Positions 27,185-41,542 of a stretch of 41,944 bases of DNA are shown here, piece by piece (the stretch's first letter is position 1; every line of letters begins with the position of its first letter). The notes below the pieces were generated by a model. It did no database searches, was not told where the DNA came from, and was given only the letters and a program-made list of their open reading frames with translations. A program made the position numbers and the translations under genes. Origin of the DNA: Pseudomonadota bacterium (GTDB taxonomy: Bacteria; Pseudomonadota; Gammaproteobacteria; Xanthomonadales; Xanthomonadaceae); the NCBI GenBank assembly GCA_023388355.1, contig JAEWGI010000078.1, positions 1 to 41,944 on the forward strand. The letters are read 5' to 3'.

Positions 27185-28218
27185 GCCCGGGCACCGCGCT
27201 CGGCGGCGATCAGGCGGTCGATCATGCGTCGCGACTGGACGCCGCCGGCGTCGATGTTGAGCTTGAGCAGCTCGCGGTCCGGGTACGCCAGCAGGTTGCG
27301 CTGCTGCGACTCGAGCATCTCCATGTCCTCGGCGAAGATCCTGCCCTGGCCGTCGCGGATGCTCCGGGTCAGCTCGGCGTCGTGCACCTGGAACTGGCGG
27401 GCCATGCCCCAGAAGTACCAGTGCGAGGTCGCCGATTCGGGCGTGATGAAGTCGACCACGATGCTGGAGGCCTTCCTGTCCAGCGGCGCCTCGTGGCCGC
27501 CATGCCCGGCCAGGGCGACGCCGACCTCGATCATGATGTGGCTGGGCGGGGTGAAGTGGCAGATCTGCCAGCGGTCGACCGGCTGGTCTTCGGGAAGGCC
27601 GCTGCCGCGCAGGGCCATGCGCCAGAACGGCGGCGCCATGATGTTCTCCATGAAGCGGCTGGTGACGACCTCCTGGCCCATCACCCTGGTGTTCACCGGC
27701 GACTCGTCGATTTCCTTCTGGCCGATGCTGCTCGCATGGACATAGGTTTCATGGGTCAGGTCCATGAGGTTGTCGATCATCAGCCGGTAGTCGGCCTTGA
27801 CGTGGTAGAGGCCCCCGCCGTAGGCCCACTGGTCGCTTTCGGCCCACTCGAAGTGCGGCAGTGCCCCGGGGCTGGCCAGCGCCGGATCGCCCGGCCACAC
27901 CCAGATGAAGCCGTAGCGTTCGATCACGGGGAAGCTGCGGATCTTCGGGAAGCCCCCGACGCGCTGCTGCGGCATGGCAACCGTGCAGCCATCGGCGCCC
28001 ATCACCAGCCCGTGGTAGCCGCACACCAGCCGGCCCTCGCAGACCGTGCCCAGCGACAGGGCGGCGCCGCGGTGCGGGCAGAAGTCCTCCACCGCCGCCG
28101 CCACGCCGCCCGGGCCACGAAAGAAGCAGATCAGCTGGTCACAGATGCGCCGGCCCAGCGGTTTGTCGGCGATCTCGTCGGCGGTGCAGGCGACGTACCA
28201 GGCATTGAGGATGTACAT
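27181..28218 (-). CDS. vanA: Vanillate O-demethylase oxygenase subunit
   Basis: A 345-residue Rieske non-heme iron oxygenase that demethylates vanillate to protocatechuate, releasing formaldehyde. Rieske cluster ligands are Cys47, His49, Cys66 and His69 (CPHRG and CGYHG). The mononuclear iron motif is NLMDLTHETYVH, with His156 and His161 as ligands and Asp153 as the bridging acid. The length is right for VanA. An AGAGAG ribosome binding site precedes the ATG. Divergently transcribed from the MFS carrier, with operator site 3 in the 278-bp gap. No formaldehyde-detoxifying gene is seen nearby. Confidence 0.95.
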   Translation of the reverse strand: MYILNAWYVACTADEIADKPLGRRICDQLICFFRGPGGVAAAVEDFCPHRGAALSLGTVCEGRLVCGYHGLVMGADGCTVAMPQQRVGGFPKIRSFPVIERYGFIWVWPGDPALASPGALPHFEWAESDQWAYGGGLYHVKADYRLMIDNLMDLTHETYVHASSIGQKEIDESPVNTRVMGQEVVTSRFMENIMAPPFWRMALRGSGLPEDQPVDRWQICHFTPPSHIMIEVGVALAGHGGHEAPLDRKASSIVVDFITPESATSHWYFWGMARQFQVHDAELTRSIRDGQGRIFAEDMEMLESQQRNLLAYPDRELLKLNIDAGGVQSRRMIDRLIAAERGARA

Positions 28219-28401
28219 GCTCGGCTCTCTTTCTCGATGGGGATGCCCGGTGGCGGGGCGACGCCTGCCGGTTGCCGCGGGACGCCGCCCGGTGCGGTGT
28301 CCGGGCCCCTGGCGACCCGTTCAGGTCCCCGGATGGCGCGGAGGAATCCCCGGCGGCGTCCCCGGGCACCGATCCGGCAGTGGTCGTCGGGGTCGATTTA
28401 G

Positions 28402-28416
28402 GTTATAGGGTATAAC
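28402..28416. promoter_or_regulatory. Operator palindrome, site 3 (vanA / MFS-lig divergent promoter)
   Basis: GTTATA-GGG-TATAAC, a perfect 15-bp palindrome followed by AAT, between vanA (start 28218) and the MFS carrier (start 28497). It includes TATAAC, usable as a -10 in the plus direction. Related copies are at 20982 and 21421. The rest of this 278-bp gap is GC-rich without obvious further sites. Confidence 0.75.
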
Positions 28417-28496
28417 AATACATCAGTGCTGCGCAGGCGGGGCCCGGACGCCGGGCGGACCTGGCGGCCACATTGTCGAGAACGGGGAGGAAACCG

Positions 28497-29708
28497 ATGG
28501 CTGTCGCAGCAACTGCAGGGACGAGTACCAAGACCACCTGGATGACCCTGGCGCTGTGCTGCAGCGTGTCGGTGTTCGAGGGTTTCGACCTGCAGGCAGC
28601 AGGCGTGGTCGCGCCGAAGGTGGCCCAGGTCTTCGGGCTCGGTCCGAAAGAGCTGGGCTGGTTCTTCAGCGCGGCGACGTTCGGACTCATGCTGGGCGCG
28701 GCGATCGGAGGACGCCTGTCCGACCGCTGGGGCCGCAAGGCGGTGCTGCTGGCGTCGGTCTTCCTGTTCGGCGCCATGTCGGTGGCGACGGCTTTTTCGT
28801 GGGATGCGCAGAGCCTGCTGGTGACCCGCTTCCTGACCGGTGTGGGCCTTGGCGGGGCACTGCCCAACCTGCTGGCGCTGGTCACCGAGAACGCACCGCC
28901 CCGGCACCGCAGCCTGGTGGTCGGTGCGCTGTATGCCGGCCTGCCGCTGGGTGGCGCGCTGGCCGCGTTGACCAACCTGGTCGGCTCCGGGCCGGAGAGC
29001 TGGACCCATGTATTCATGGTCGGGGGGCTGGCGCCGATGCTGTTGACCCTGCCACTGATGTACTTCCTGCCCGATTCGCAGGCCCAGCGTTCGCTGGCGC
29101 CCGACCAGGTCGCCGGCGTGGGCGAGGCCCTGTTCGGTGGCGGGCGGGCGGCGACCACGGTGGTGCTGTGGGCCGGCTTCTTCCTGGCGCTGCTGGCGAT
29201 GTACCTGCTGCTCAACTGGCTGCCATCGCTGCTGGTGGGGCGCGGGCTGAGCGTGACCGACGCGTCGTGGGTGCAGATGCTGTTCAACCTGGGCGGCGTG
29301 ATCGCAGCCGTGGCGGCCGGGCGGCTGATGGACGGGGGCTCGCGCCGGCTGGTGGTCTCGATCGCCTTCCTCAGCACGATTGCCGCGGTGATGGCGCTGG
29401 CGCTGTCGCCGGCCACCCCCGCCATCTCGATGCTGTGCGGTTTCGCCATCGGTGCGACGGTCTCCTCGACCCAGGCCATCCTGTACGCGATGGCCCCGGC
29501 GTTCTATCCCACCGCCGGTCGCGGCACCGGGGTGGGTACCGCGGTCTCGGTGGGGCGTTTCGGTTCGGCGGCCGGGCCGCTGCTGGCGGCGGTGCTGCTC
29601 GGAAGCGGCGGCAACGCAAACCAGGTGCTGATGGCGCTGGTGCCGGTGCTGCTGGCGGCTGGCGCGCTCACCTGGTGGCTGGCCGGCCGTTCGGTGGCCA
29701 AGGATTAG
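28497..29708 (+). CDS. MFS aromatic acid transporter (AAHS type)
   Basis: A 403-residue major facilitator protein with about 12 membrane helices. The first helix carries SVFEGFDLQAAGVVAPK, the aromatic acid/H+ symporter (PcaK, MhpT, VanK) signature with its conserved Asp, and the loop 2-3 motif GGRLSDRWGRKA is intact. It most likely imports protocatechuate, vanillate, 4-hydroxybenzoate or hydroxycinnamates by proton symport. The ATG at 28497 has GGGGAGGAAACC ahead. It is the first gene downstream of operator site 3 and probably heads the lig operon, although a hairpin follows it. Confidence 0.88.
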   Translation: MAVAATAGTSTKTTWMTLALCCSVSVFEGFDLQAAGVVAPKVAQVFGLGPKELGWFFSAATFGLMLGAAIGGRLSDRWGRKAVLLASVFLFGAMSVATAFSWDAQSLLVTRFLTGVGLGGALPNLLALVTENAPPRHRSLVVGALYAGLPLGGALAALTNLVGSGPESWTHVFMVGGLAPMLLTLPLMYFLPDSQAQRSLAPDQVAGVGEALFGGGRAATTVVLWAGFFLALLAMYLLLNWLPSLLVGRGLSVTDASWVQMLFNLGGVIAAVAAGRLMDGGSRRLVVSIAFLSTIAAVMALALSPATPAISMLCGFAIGATVSSTQAILYAMAPAFYPTAGRGTGVGTAVSVGRFGSAAGPLLAAVLLGSGGNANQVLMALVPVLLAAGALTWWLAGRSVAKD

Positions 29709-29721
29709 GTCCCCGTACTCC

Positions 29722-29751
29722 CGGCATGACGGGGCAGCCTGTTATGCCGGC
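29722..29751. repeat. Hairpin after the MFS gene
   Basis: CCGGCAT (29722-29728) pairs with ATGCCGG (29745-29751). It lies in the 211-bp gap between the transporter and the next gene, with no T-tract. It may mark the end of a transcript or a processing site; the rest of the gap shows nothing recognisable. Confidence 0.4.
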
Positions 29752-29919
29752 TCGCTCTAGCAGATAGATGCCCGGATGGCTGGGCGGACCCCGCGGTTGC
29801 GGCGAGGATGAAACAGTTCCCGGCCTGGGATGTGCTGCATCCCGGCCGCCAGGGGCCCGGCCCGGCCGGGCGCGCGTAGCGGTGCTGCCCGGCATCGTCC
29901 AACTGCCAGGGAGATCGTG

Positions 29920-30657
29920 ATGTCGGCGGACACGACACGCCTCAGCGGCATTTCCTCGATGGCCACCCGCCAGGTGCTGGCCGCGCTGGCGCGGGAGGCG
30001 ATTGCCGCGGTGGGCACTGAACTGGCGCTGGAGTCGGTGGGCGGGGTGGAGGCCGAGCGACGGGTGGCGGCCGGCGAGGCGCTGGACCTGGTGTTCCTGG
30101 CACGCGGGGCGCTGGATCGCCTGCAGGCCGCCGGGCACGTGGCGACCGGCGGCATCGTGGACCTGATGCGGTCCGACACCTGGGTGGCCGTGCGGGCGGG
30201 TGCGCCGGTGCCGGCGGTGGCCGACGAGGCGCAGGTGCGCGAGGCGGTGCTGTCGGCGCGGACCATCGGCTATTCCACCGGCCCCAGCGGCACCTATCTC
30301 ACCGGGCTGTTCGAGGCCTGGGGAATCCGGGAGCGGATCGAACCGCGGCTGGTCAGGGCGCGCCCCGGAGTTCCGGTCGGCGCGCTGATCGCCGCCGGCG
30401 AGGTCGAGCTCGGGTTCCAGCAGCGCAGCGAGCTGGTCGGCCTGGAAGGCGTGCATGCCATTGGCCCGCTGCCCGAGGCCATCCAGCACACCACCGTGTT
30501 CGCCGGCGCCGTGTGCGCGACCAGCCGGCATCCCGGCGCTGCCCGGCGCCTGCTCGAGTTCCTGGCATCGCCGCGCGCCGATGCCGTCAAACAGGCCCAT
30601 GGCATGGGCCCGGCCCGAGTCCCCTGCCGCCCGCTCCCCGGCTGCAAAACACCGTAG
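29920..30657 (+). CDS. ModA-like substrate-binding-domain protein without signal peptide
   Basis: A 245-residue protein resembling type II periplasmic binding proteins of the molybdate/sulfate group (SBP_bac_11): LSGISSMATRQVLAALAREA, AAGEALDLVFLARGALDRL, TIGYSTGPSGTYLTGLFEAW, EVELGFQQRSELVGLEGVHA. The start (ATG 29920, with GGGAG ahead) gives no signal peptide, and there is no ABC permease or ATPase nearby, so an ordinary import role is unlikely. It opens the run of lig genes, with ligJ 9 bp after its stop. A role as a cytoplasmic sensor, a metabolite binder or an enzyme in the pathway is open. Function unknown. Confidence 0.75.
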   Translation: MSADTTRLSGISSMATRQVLAALAREAIAAVGTELALESVGGVEAERRVAAGEALDLVFLARGALDRLQAAGHVATGGIVDLMRSDTWVAVRAGAPVPAVADEAQVREAVLSARTIGYSTGPSGTYLTGLFEAWGIRERIEPRLVRARPGVPVGALIAAGEVELGFQQRSELVGLEGVHAIGPLPEAIQHTTVFAGAVCATSRHPGAARRLLEFLASPRADAVKQAHGMGPARVPCRPLPGCKTP

Positions 30658-30666
30658 GTACCTGCA

Positions 30667-31695
30667 ATGATCATCGACATCCACGGCCACTACACCACCG
30701 CGCCCAGGGCGCTGGAGGAGTGGCGCAACCGCCAGATCGCCGCGATCGGCAATCCCTCGGCCATGCCCAGGGCCTCGGAGCTGAAGATCTCCGACGACGA
30801 GATCCGCGAGTCGATCGAAGCCAACCAGCTGCGCCTGATGCGCGAGCGCGGCGCCGACCTCACCATCTTCTCGCCGCGCGCCAGTTTCATGGCCCACCAC
30901 ATCGGCGACTTCCAGGTCTCCTCGGCCTGGGCGGCGCTGTGCAACGAGATGTGCTTCCGCGTGGCCGAACTGTTCCCCGACCACTTCATCCCTGCGGCGA
31001 TGCTGCCGCAGAGTCCGGGCGTGGACCCGGCGACGTGCATCGCGGAGCTGGTCAGGTGCGTGGAGGAATACGGCAACGTCGCCGTGAACCTCAACCCCGA
31101 TCCGTCGGGCGGCCACTGGACCAGCCCGCCGCTGACCGACCGCTCCTGGTACCCGGTCTACGAGAAACTGGTCGAGTACGACATCCCGGCCATGGTGCAC
31201 GTGAGCACCAGCTGCAATCCCTGCTTCCACACCACCGGCGCGCACTACATCAACGGCGATACCACCGCGTTCATGCAGCTGCTCCAGGGCGACCTGTTCA
31301 GTGATTTCCCGACCCTGAGGATGATCATTCCGCACGGCGGCGGCGCCGCGCCCTACCACTGGGGCCGCTACCGCGGCCTGGCCCAGGGGCTGAACAAGCC
31401 GCTGCTCACCGAGCACCTGCTCAGGAACGTGTACTTCGACACCTGCGTCTACCACCAGCCGGGCATCGACCTGCTGGCCCAGGTCATCCCGGTCGACAAC
31501 ATCCTGTTCGCCAGCGAGATGATCGGCGCGGTGCGCGGCATCGACCCCGAGACCGGCCACTACTACGACGACACCAGGCGCTACATCGAGGCCAATACGA
31601 GCCTGGGGGCGGACGACAAGCAGAAGATCTACGAGGGCAACGCCCGGCGCGTGTACCCGCGCCTGGATGCGGCACTGAAGCGGAGGGGCAAGTAA
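30667..31695 (+). CDS. ligJ: 4-oxalomesaconate hydratase
   Basis: A 342-residue amidohydrolase-fold hydratase of the protocatechuate 4,5-cleavage pathway, adding water to 4-oxalomesaconate to give 4-carboxy-4-hydroxy-2-oxoadipate. The sequence follows the SYK-6 LigJ closely: [12 protein letters not shown] (metal ligands His6 and His8), [53 protein letters not shown] and [12 protein letters not shown]. The length is equal. It lies 9 bp after the binding-protein gene and 2 bp before ligK, within a tight operon. Confidence 0.94.
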   Translation: MIIDIHGHYTTAPRALEEWRNRQIAAIGNPSAMPRASELKISDDEIRESIEANQLRLMRERGADLTIFSPRASFMAHHIGDFQVSSAWAALCNEMCFRVAELFPDHFIPAAMLPQSPGVDPATCIAELVRCVEEYGNVAVNLNPDPSGGHWTSPPLTDRSWYPVYEKLVEYDIPAMVHVSTSCNPCFHTTGAHYINGDTTAFMQLLQGDLFSDFPTLRMIIPHGGGAAPYHWGRYRGLAQGLNKPLLTEHLLRNVYFDTCVYHQPGIDLLAQVIPVDNILFASEMIGAVRGIDPETGHYYDDTRRYIEANTSLGADDKQKIYEGNARRVYPRLDAALKRRGK

Positions 31696-31697
31696 CC

Positions 31698-32380
31698 ATG
31701 TACGAACTGGGCGTGGTGTACCGCAACATCGAGCGCGCCGACCGCGAAGTGGCCGATGCGCTGGCCGCACCGGGTTCGGCCACCGTGCACGAGGCGATGG
31801 GCCGGGTCGGCCTGCTCAAGCCGTACATGCGGCCGATCTTCCCCGGCGCCCAGGTCTCGGGCACGGCCGTGACCGTGCTGCTGCATCCGGGCGACAACTG
31901 GATGATGCACGTGGCGGCCGAGCAGATCCGGCCGGGCGACATCGTGGTCGCCGCCGTGACCGCCGAGTGCACCGACGGCTATTTCGGCGACCTGCTGGCG
32001 ACCAGCTTCCGGGCCCGTGGCGCCCGCGCGCTGGTGATCGATGCCGGCGTGCGCGACGTCAGGACCCTGCAGGCGATGGACTTCCCGGTCTGGAGCCGCG
32101 CCATCAGCGCCAAGGGCACGATCAAGGCCACGCTCGGCTCGGTCAACATTCCGGTGGTCTGCGCCGGCATGTGGGTGAGCCCGGGCGACGTGATCGTCGC
32201 CGACGACGACGGCGTGGTCTGCGTGCCGCGTGCGCGGGCGGCGGCGACGCTGGAGCAGGCGCGGCGACGCGAGGCCAACGAGGACGCCAAGCGCGAGCGC
32301 CTGGCCTCCGGCGTGCTGGGCCTGGACATGTACGGCATGCGCGAACCGCTGGCCGCCGCCGGCCTGCGCTACATCGACTG

Positions 32381-32381
<1 letters not shown>
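31698..32381 (+). CDS. ligK: 4-carboxy-4-hydroxy-2-oxoadipate aldolase
   Basis: A 227-residue RraA-fold class II aldolase that splits 4-carboxy-4-hydroxy-2-oxoadipate to pyruvate and oxaloacetate, the last step of the pathway. The active-site loop [20 protein letters not shown] then GVRD (from residue 97) holds the conserved Arg119 and Asp120 that bind substrate and metal. Length and the N-terminal [13 protein letters not shown] fit the LigK/GalC group. Its TGA overlaps the ATG of the following gene by one base (TGATG). Confidence 0.93.
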
Positions 32382-36469
<4,088 letters not shown>

Positions 36470-36769
36470 CGGGCGCGTGCCGGTCAAGGTTTTTCCGGTT
36501 TTCCGTCGCCGGCATGTCGCGCGGCATCGGTGTCCACCCTCCCGGGCCCGGTGTCGCGTGGGTGGTCGACGGACGGTCGGCGGCGGCCTGGCCCTGGCGG
36601 GTCGGGCCGCCCCGGCCGGCATTGCCGAACGGGTGCACCGGCACGGCCATGCGCCCCCAGGCCTTCCGTCGAACCCGCGCGCGAGCTCCTGCGGCAGGGC
36701 CAGTTCCTGCCGGCCGGCGGCGCAGCCGCGTTGGCCCTCGCGGTCGCGTGCGGGGGGCATCTCTCCGGA
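36470..36769. other. 300-bp gap between ligC and yggS without a clear gene
   Basis: This convergent interval is GC-rich, with no ORF I can support in any frame. Plus-strand translation near 36680-36760 gives a hydrophobic stretch (FLPAGGAAALALAVACGG) preceded by RELLRQG, perhaps a fragment of an exported protein, but it has no start context and runs on as the shadow of yggS. No terminator with a T-tract was found. Confidence 0.4.
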
Positions 36770-37522
36770 TCAACCGCTTCCGCCCGCGAACCCCGGCCAG
36801 TACGCGCTGTCGGCGGTCGGCCGGCTGCCGAAGATGGCCGTGCCCACGCGCACCGTGGTCGCGCCCTCGGCGATCGCCAGTTCGAAGTCGCCGGACATGC
36901 CCATCGACAGCTCGTCCATGCCGATCCCGTCCGGCGCCTCCTGGCGCAGCCGGTCGCGCAGCTCGCGCAGGCGCACGAAGCAGGGGCGCACGCGGCTTTC
37001 GTCGTCGGAGAACAGCGCCAGGGTCATCAGCCCGCGCACGCGCAGCGAGGAGAACGCCGGCAGCTGCTTCACGAACGCCGGCACGTCCTCCGGCGCGAGT
37101 CCGAACTTGGTGTCTTCGCCCGAGGTGTTGACCTGCACCAGCACGTCCAGCGCGCGTCCGCGCTTCTGCAGCTGCGCATCCAGCGCCTGGGCCACGCGCA
37201 GGCTGTCGAGGGCCTGGAATTCGCTGGCGAAGCGCGCCGCGTATTTCGCCTTGTTGGTCTGCAGGTGGCCGATCAGCACCCAGCGCAGGTCTTCGAGGTC
37301 GGCCATCGCCTCCCACTTGCCCATCGCCTCCTGGACCTTGTTTTCGCCCAGCTCGCGCAGGCCGATGGCCCAGGCGCTGCGCAGCCGCGCCGCGTCGACG
37401 GTCTTGCTGACCGGCAGCAGGCGCACCTCGCCCGGCTCGCGCCCGGCGTCGCGGCAGGCCGCGTCGATGCGCGCGCGGATCGCGTCGAGGTTGGCCTTCA
37501 GCACGGCGGCCTCGTCGTCCAT
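36770..37522 (-). CDS. YggS-family pyridoxal phosphate homeostasis protein
   Basis: A 250-residue PLP-binding protein with the alanine racemase N-terminal barrel fold but no racemase activity; the family keeps pyridoxal phosphate levels and amino acid pools in balance. The cofactor lysine is Lys40 in LLPVSKTV, and ELGENKVQEAMGK, HLQTNKAKY, VNTSGEDTKFGL and LSMGMSGDFELAIAEGAT are typical. The C-terminus is 15-20 residues longer than in many relatives. It starts 7 bp after the hemF stop, so the two are probably co-transcribed. Confidence 0.93.
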   Translation of the reverse strand: MDDEAAVLKANLDAIRARIDAACRDAGREPGEVRLLPVSKTVDAARLRSAWAIGLRELGENKVQEAMGKWEAMADLEDLRWVLIGHLQTNKAKYAARFASEFQALDSLRVAQALDAQLQKRGRALDVLVQVNTSGEDTKFGLAPEDVPAFVKQLPAFSSLRVRGLMTLALFSDDESRVRPCFVRLRELRDRLRQEAPDGIGMDELSMGMSGDFELAIAEGATTVRVGTAIFGSRPTADSAYWPGFAGGSG

Positions 37523-37529
37523 CGCCGCC

Positions 37530-38459
37530 TCAGGCTCCCGCCAGCCAGTCGCGCGGCACCAGGTAGTCGTGCAGGCGCGCCTCGATGCTGCCCGCTTCGG
37601 GCGCGTAGCCGTATTCCCAGCGCACCAGCGGCGGCAGGCTCATCAGGATCGATTCGGCGCGCCCGCCGCTCTGCAGGCCGAAATGGGTTCCGCGGTCGTA
37701 GACCAGGTTGAACTCGACGTAGCGGCCGCGCCGGTAGAGCTGGAACTGGCGCTCGCGCTCGCCGGACGGCGTGTCCTTGCGGCCTTCGACGATCGGCAGG
37801 TAGGCGTCGAGGAAGCCGTCGCCGACCGCGCGCAGGTAGCCGAAGTCCTGCTCCAGGTCGTCGTGCAGGTCGTCGAAGAACAGTCCGCCGACGCCGCGCG
37901 TCTCGTTGCGGTGCTTGAGGAAGAAGTATTCGTCGCACCAGCGCTTGTGCGCTTCGTAGCGCTCGCGCCCGCCGAACGGCTCGCACAGCTCGCGCGCGAC
38001 GCGGTGCCAGTGGCGCACGTCCTCGTCGAAGGGATAGAACGGCGTGAGGTCGAAGCCGCCGCCGAACCACCAGGCCACGGTTTCGCCGTCGCGCAGGGCG
38101 CGGAAGTGGCGCACGTTGGCGTGGGTGGTGGGCACGTATGGATTGCGCGGATGGAACACCAGCGACACGCCCACCGCCTGCCAGGACGCGCCCGCCAGCT
38201 CCGGCCGCGCGGCGGTGGCCGAAGGGGGCAGGGTGCCGCCGGAGACGTCGGAAAATCCGATCCCTGCCTGCTCGAACACCGCCCCGTCGCGCAGCACCCG
38301 GGTGCGCCCGCCGCCGCGCAGGGTGGTGCTGGCGTCGTCGGGATCGCGCTGCCAGGCGTCCTCGACGAAGCGGGCGCTGCCGTCGGCGGTTTCGATCGCG
38401 GCGCAGATGCGGTCCTGCAGCCCGGTGAGGTAGTCGCGGATGTCGTCGAATCGGTCCAT
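37530..38459 (-). CDS. hemF: Oxygen-dependent coproporphyrinogen III oxidase
   Basis: A 309-residue HemF that decarboxylates coproporphyrinogen III to protoporphyrinogen IX with oxygen in heme synthesis. The family motifs [60 protein letters not shown] and [20 protein letters not shown] are intact, as is the C-terminal YLVPRDW. Length is as in other gammaproteobacteria. It is upstream of yggS in a two-gene minus-strand unit. Confidence 0.97.
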   Translation of the reverse strand: MDRFDDIRDYLTGLQDRICAAIETADGSARFVEDAWQRDPDDASTTLRGGGRTRVLRDGAVFEQAGIGFSDVSGGTLPPSATAARPELAGASWQAVGVSLVFHPRNPYVPTTHANVRHFRALRDGETVAWWFGGGFDLTPFYPFDEDVRHWHRVARELCEPFGGRERYEAHKRWCDEYFFLKHRNETRGVGGLFFDDLHDDLEQDFGYLRAVGDGFLDAYLPIVEGRKDTPSGERERQFQLYRRGRYVEFNLVYDRGTHFGLQSGGRAESILMSLPPLVRWEYGYAPEAGSIEARLHDYLVPRDWLAGA

Positions 38460-38503
38460 GCCGCCATTCTAGGCGGCGCGCGTGCGGATCGCGTTGCGCG
38501 CGA

Positions 38504-38998
38504 TCAGGCCGGCGGCGCGGCGCGCCCGCGCCAGGCCTGCAGCCGCGCCTGCATGCGTTCGGCCAGCGCGGCGGCGCCAAGGCGGTAGGTGTCCGGCAGC
38601 GCGCCGTGGAAGCCGCTGATGCTGCGGTTGACCCGACGCAGCCGCGTGCCGCCGCGCGCGGCGTCGGTGAAATCGAAGCCGACCATGCGCTGCATCCCGA
38701 CCCGGACTTCGCCGAAACGCGCCACTTCGTCCCAGCCGATCCGCGAGCGCCGGAACAGCGAGACGATCTCGAAGCCCTCGCCATCGAGCACCAGCCCGCT
38801 CGCGCCCGGCAGCAGGTTGAGCAGGGCCACCGCCGCGCACAGGCCGAACAATCCGATGCAGGCCCAGGCCAGCAGCGGATGCGTGGGCACCATCACGCTG
38901 CCGATCCACACCAGCGCGGCCGAGATCGCGCCCATCGCCAGCCATTTCAGCGGCGAGGGGCGCAGGATCTCGGTGGCGGCGGGCGCGGGTCCGCTCAT
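38504..38998 (-). CDS. STM3941-like membrane protein of unknown function
   Basis: A 164-residue protein with a short cytoplasmic start (SPLKWL), two membrane helices (about 18-37 and 43-62) and a C-terminal domain with a PH-like strand pattern (GLVLDGEGFEIVSLFRRSRI, then GWDEVARFGEVRV). The ending SGFHGALPDTYRLGAAALAE is what I associate with STM3941-family proteins. Function unknown. Located between hemF and the S9 peptidase gene on the same strand, 13 bp after the latter. Confidence 0.75.
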   Translation of the reverse strand: MSGPAPAATEILRPSPLKWLAMGAISAALVWIGSVMVPTHPLLAWACIGLFGLCAAVALLNLLPGASGLVLDGEGFEIVSLFRRSRIGWDEVARFGEVRVGMQRMVGFDFTDAARGGTRLRRVNRSISGFHGALPDTYRLGAAALAERMQARLQAWRGRAAPPA

Positions 38999-39011
38999 CC
39001 GGCGCGGGCGA

Positions 39012-41375
39012 TCACTTCAGCGCCCGCTCGAACAGTTCCAGCACCCGCCGGTACTGGTCGTACCAGGAGTCGGACTGCCGGTAGGCGTGGCGCTCGAGCG
39101 GATAGCTGGCCAGCTCCCACTTGTCCTTGCGCAGTTCGATCAGGCGCTGCGCCAGCAGCACCGAATCGCGGTAGAACACGTTGTCGTCGATCATGCCGTG
39201 GGCGATCAGCAGGTGGTCCTGCAGGCCGTCGGCGTACTCGATCGGCGAGGACACGCGGTAGGCCTCGGGGTCGATGTCGGGCGTGTTCAGGATGTTGCTG
39301 GTGTAGGGGTGGTTGTACTGGGTCCAGTCGGTGACCGGGCGCAGCGCCGCGCCGGCCTTGAACCTGCCCGGCTCGCGGAACAGGGCCATGAAGCTCATGA
39401 AGCCGCCGTAGCTGCCGCCGTAGATGCCGACGCGATCGCGGTCGGCCTGGCGGTGTTCGACCAGCCAGTCGATGCCGTCGAGGTAATCCTCCAGCTCGGG
39501 CTGGCCCATGTTGCGGTAGATCGCGGTGCGCCAGTCGCGGCCGTAGCCTTCCGAGGCGCGGAAGTCCAGGTCGAGCACGATGTAGCCGCGCTGCACCAGC
39601 AGGTTGTGGAACATCTGCTCGCGGAAATAGTTGGGGTAGCGGTCGCTGACGTTCTGCAGGTAGCCCGCGCCGTGCACGAACAGCACCACCGGATACGTGC
39701 GCCCCGGCTCCATCGTCGCCGGCCCGTAGTACTTGCCCCAGATCGTGCCGGCGCCGTGCTTCGACGGCACCTGCACGTACTCGGGCTGCAGCCAGTCGAG
39801 GGCGCGGTACTGCTCGCTGCGCGTGTCGGTGAGCCTGCGCAGGCCGCCGCCGTCGGCATCGATCGCCGCCAGCTGCGGCGGCACGTAGCTCGACGAATGG
39901 CGCAGCGCGATGCGCGCGCCGTCGGGCGAGGGCACGAAGCCTTCGACGCCGTCCAGGTCGGTCAGCTCGCGCACCTCGCCGCCGCCGGCCGGCACGCTGC
40001 ACAGTTCGTAGTCGCCGGGACGGGCGCGGTTGCAGGTGAAAAGGAAGCGGCTGCCGTCGGGCGCGAGCACCGGCTGCGAGACTTCCCAGCGGCCCGAGGT
40101 CAGCGCGCGCGCGCGGCCGCCGCGCGCGGCGTCGACCGTGTACAGGTGCGAATGGCCGCTTTGCTCCGACGCGAACCACAGCGTGCGCTGGTCGGGCAGC
40201 CAGCCGAACTCGTTGTAGTTCCAGTTGATCCAGGCCCCGTCGCTGAGCCGGTGGCGCGACTGCAGCTGCGCGGCCGACGGCTCCAGCGTCGCCAGCCAGC
40301 GGTCCTTGTTGTCCACCGAATGCAGCATCAGCGCCAGCTGGCGCGAATCCGCGCTCCACAGCAGGCCATCCACGCCGGCCTCCACCTGCAGCGCGCGCGG
40401 TCCGTCCAGCGGCTCCTTGCCGGCGGCCTTGCGCAGCGCCGCCAGTGGATCGTCGCCGATGCCCGGCAGGCCGGCGGTCGACACGGCCTGCGGCACGCCC
40501 TGGCGCATGTCCACGATCCAGAACGACTGCGCGCGCGGCGGGTTGCGGCCCACCCGGGTGCGCACGTCCTCGAATTCCTCGTAGCCCGACTCGGTCACGT
40601 ACATCGGCATCCGGCCGCCCCGGCCGAGCTCGTCCTGGCTGCGCTCGGTGACCGCGAACAGCCAGCGGCCGTCCGGCGAGAGCGCGGTGGCCACGATCTC
40701 GACGTCCTTGCCCAGGTACACCGGCGCGGGCGCGCGACTCGGGTCGGCGCGGCGCCGGTCGGCTTCCTGCACGCGCGCGGCCTCGCGGCGCGTGCGCTCC
40801 TCGCGCAGGGTCTGCACCAGGCGCAGCTGGTGTTCGCGCAGCAGGTCGGCCTTCGGCGGCTTGGCCGGATCGTCCTCGGCCTTGGGCGCCGCGGCGTGGA
40901 CCACGGTGCCGCCCTGCGCGCTCCAGCGGAACCAGTCGTGGCCGCTGCGCCAGACCAGGGCGCCATCGCCGCCCCAGCGCGGGCTCGCCTCGATGGCCTC
41001 GCTGCGGGTGAGCTGGGTGAGGGCGCCGTTGCGCAGGTCGCGCACGAACACGTCGCCGTTGCGCACGAAGGCGATGCGCGCGCGCTGCGGGTCGGCCACC
41101 GGGTCGGCCGCGTCCACGTCCGCGCGCGCCGCGCCGTCGAGCAGGCGCGCCGCGCCGCCCTCGACGGCCTGCGCGTACAGGTCCTGGATGTGGCTGTCGT
41201 CGCGCCGCAGCGGGTAGTACAGCTGGCGGCCGTCCCAGGACCACCACGCCCGCTCCACCGGCGGCCCGATCCACGCCGGATCGGCCATGATCCGCTCCAG
41301 GGTCAGGGGTTGCGAAGGCTGGGCCTGGAGCAGGCCGGCGAACAGCAGGCAGCACAGTGGAACAAGTCGGCGCAT
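39012..41375 (-). CDS. S9-family prolyl oligopeptidase (dipeptidyl peptidase IV-like), exported
   Basis: A 787-residue serine peptidase. A signal peptide ([18 protein letters not shown], about 19 residues) sends it to the periplasm. A WD40-like beta-propeller (about 50-530) precedes the alpha/beta-hydrolase domain. The catalytic triad is Ser655 in GGSYGG, Asp730 in HGMIDDNV and His763 in LERHAY. The ATG at 41373-41375 is the only start that puts the signal peptide at the N-terminus. It probably trims proline-containing peptides, as usual in protein-degrading xanthomonads; specificity is inferred. Confidence 0.92.
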   Translation of the reverse strand: MRRLVPLCCLLFAGLLQAQPSQPLTLERIMADPAWIGPPVERAWWSWDGRQLYYPLRRDDSHIQDLYAQAVEGGAARLLDGAARADVDAADPVADPQRARIAFVRNGDVFVRDLRNGALTQLTRSEAIEASPRWGGDGALVWRSGHDWFRWSAQGGTVVHAAAPKAEDDPAKPPKADLLREHQLRLVQTLREERTRREAARVQEADRRRADPSRAPAPVYLGKDVEIVATALSPDGRWLFAVTERSQDELGRGGRMPMYVTESGYEEFEDVRTRVGRNPPRAQSFWIVDMRQGVPQAVSTAGLPGIGDDPLAALRKAAGKEPLDGPRALQVEAGVDGLLWSADSRQLALMLHSVDNKDRWLATLEPSAAQLQSRHRLSDGAWINWNYNEFGWLPDQRTLWFASEQSGHSHLYTVDAARGGRARALTSGRWEVSQPVLAPDGSRFLFTCNRARPGDYELCSVPAGGGEVRELTDLDGVEGFVPSPDGARIALRHSSSYVPPQLAAIDADGGGLRRLTDTRSEQYRALDWLQPEYVQVPSKHGAGTIWGKYYGPATMEPGRTYPVVLFVHGAGYLQNVSDRYPNYFREQMFHNLLVQRGYIVLDLDFRASEGYGRDWRTAIYRNMGQPELEDYLDGIDWLVEHRQADRDRVGIYGGSYGGFMSFMALFREPGRFKAGAALRPVTDWTQYNHPYTSNILNTPDIDPEAYRVSSPIEYADGLQDHLLIAHGMIDDNVFYRDSVLLAQRLIELRKDKWELASYPLERHAYRQSDSWYDQYRRVLELFERALK

Positions 41376-41542
41376 CGGAAAACGTCGGCAGCGGCAATCG
41401 CGACAGCCTAGCCGCTCGCCCGCGCCCGGGCACCTGCCGGGGGTCATGCGCCGCCGCGCCCGCATCGCAGCTGAACCATGCGGCGTTCCCCGTCGTGCAC
41501 GATAATTCCCGCACACACCGTGACCTGCGACACTGCGCGGAC

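Noticed and set aside
36530..37711. A 393-codon plus-strand ORF beginning in the gap after ligC.
   Set aside because: Most of it is antisense to yggS, its composition is arginine/alanine biased, and it has no RBS. The short hydrophobic part is noted only as a possible fragment.
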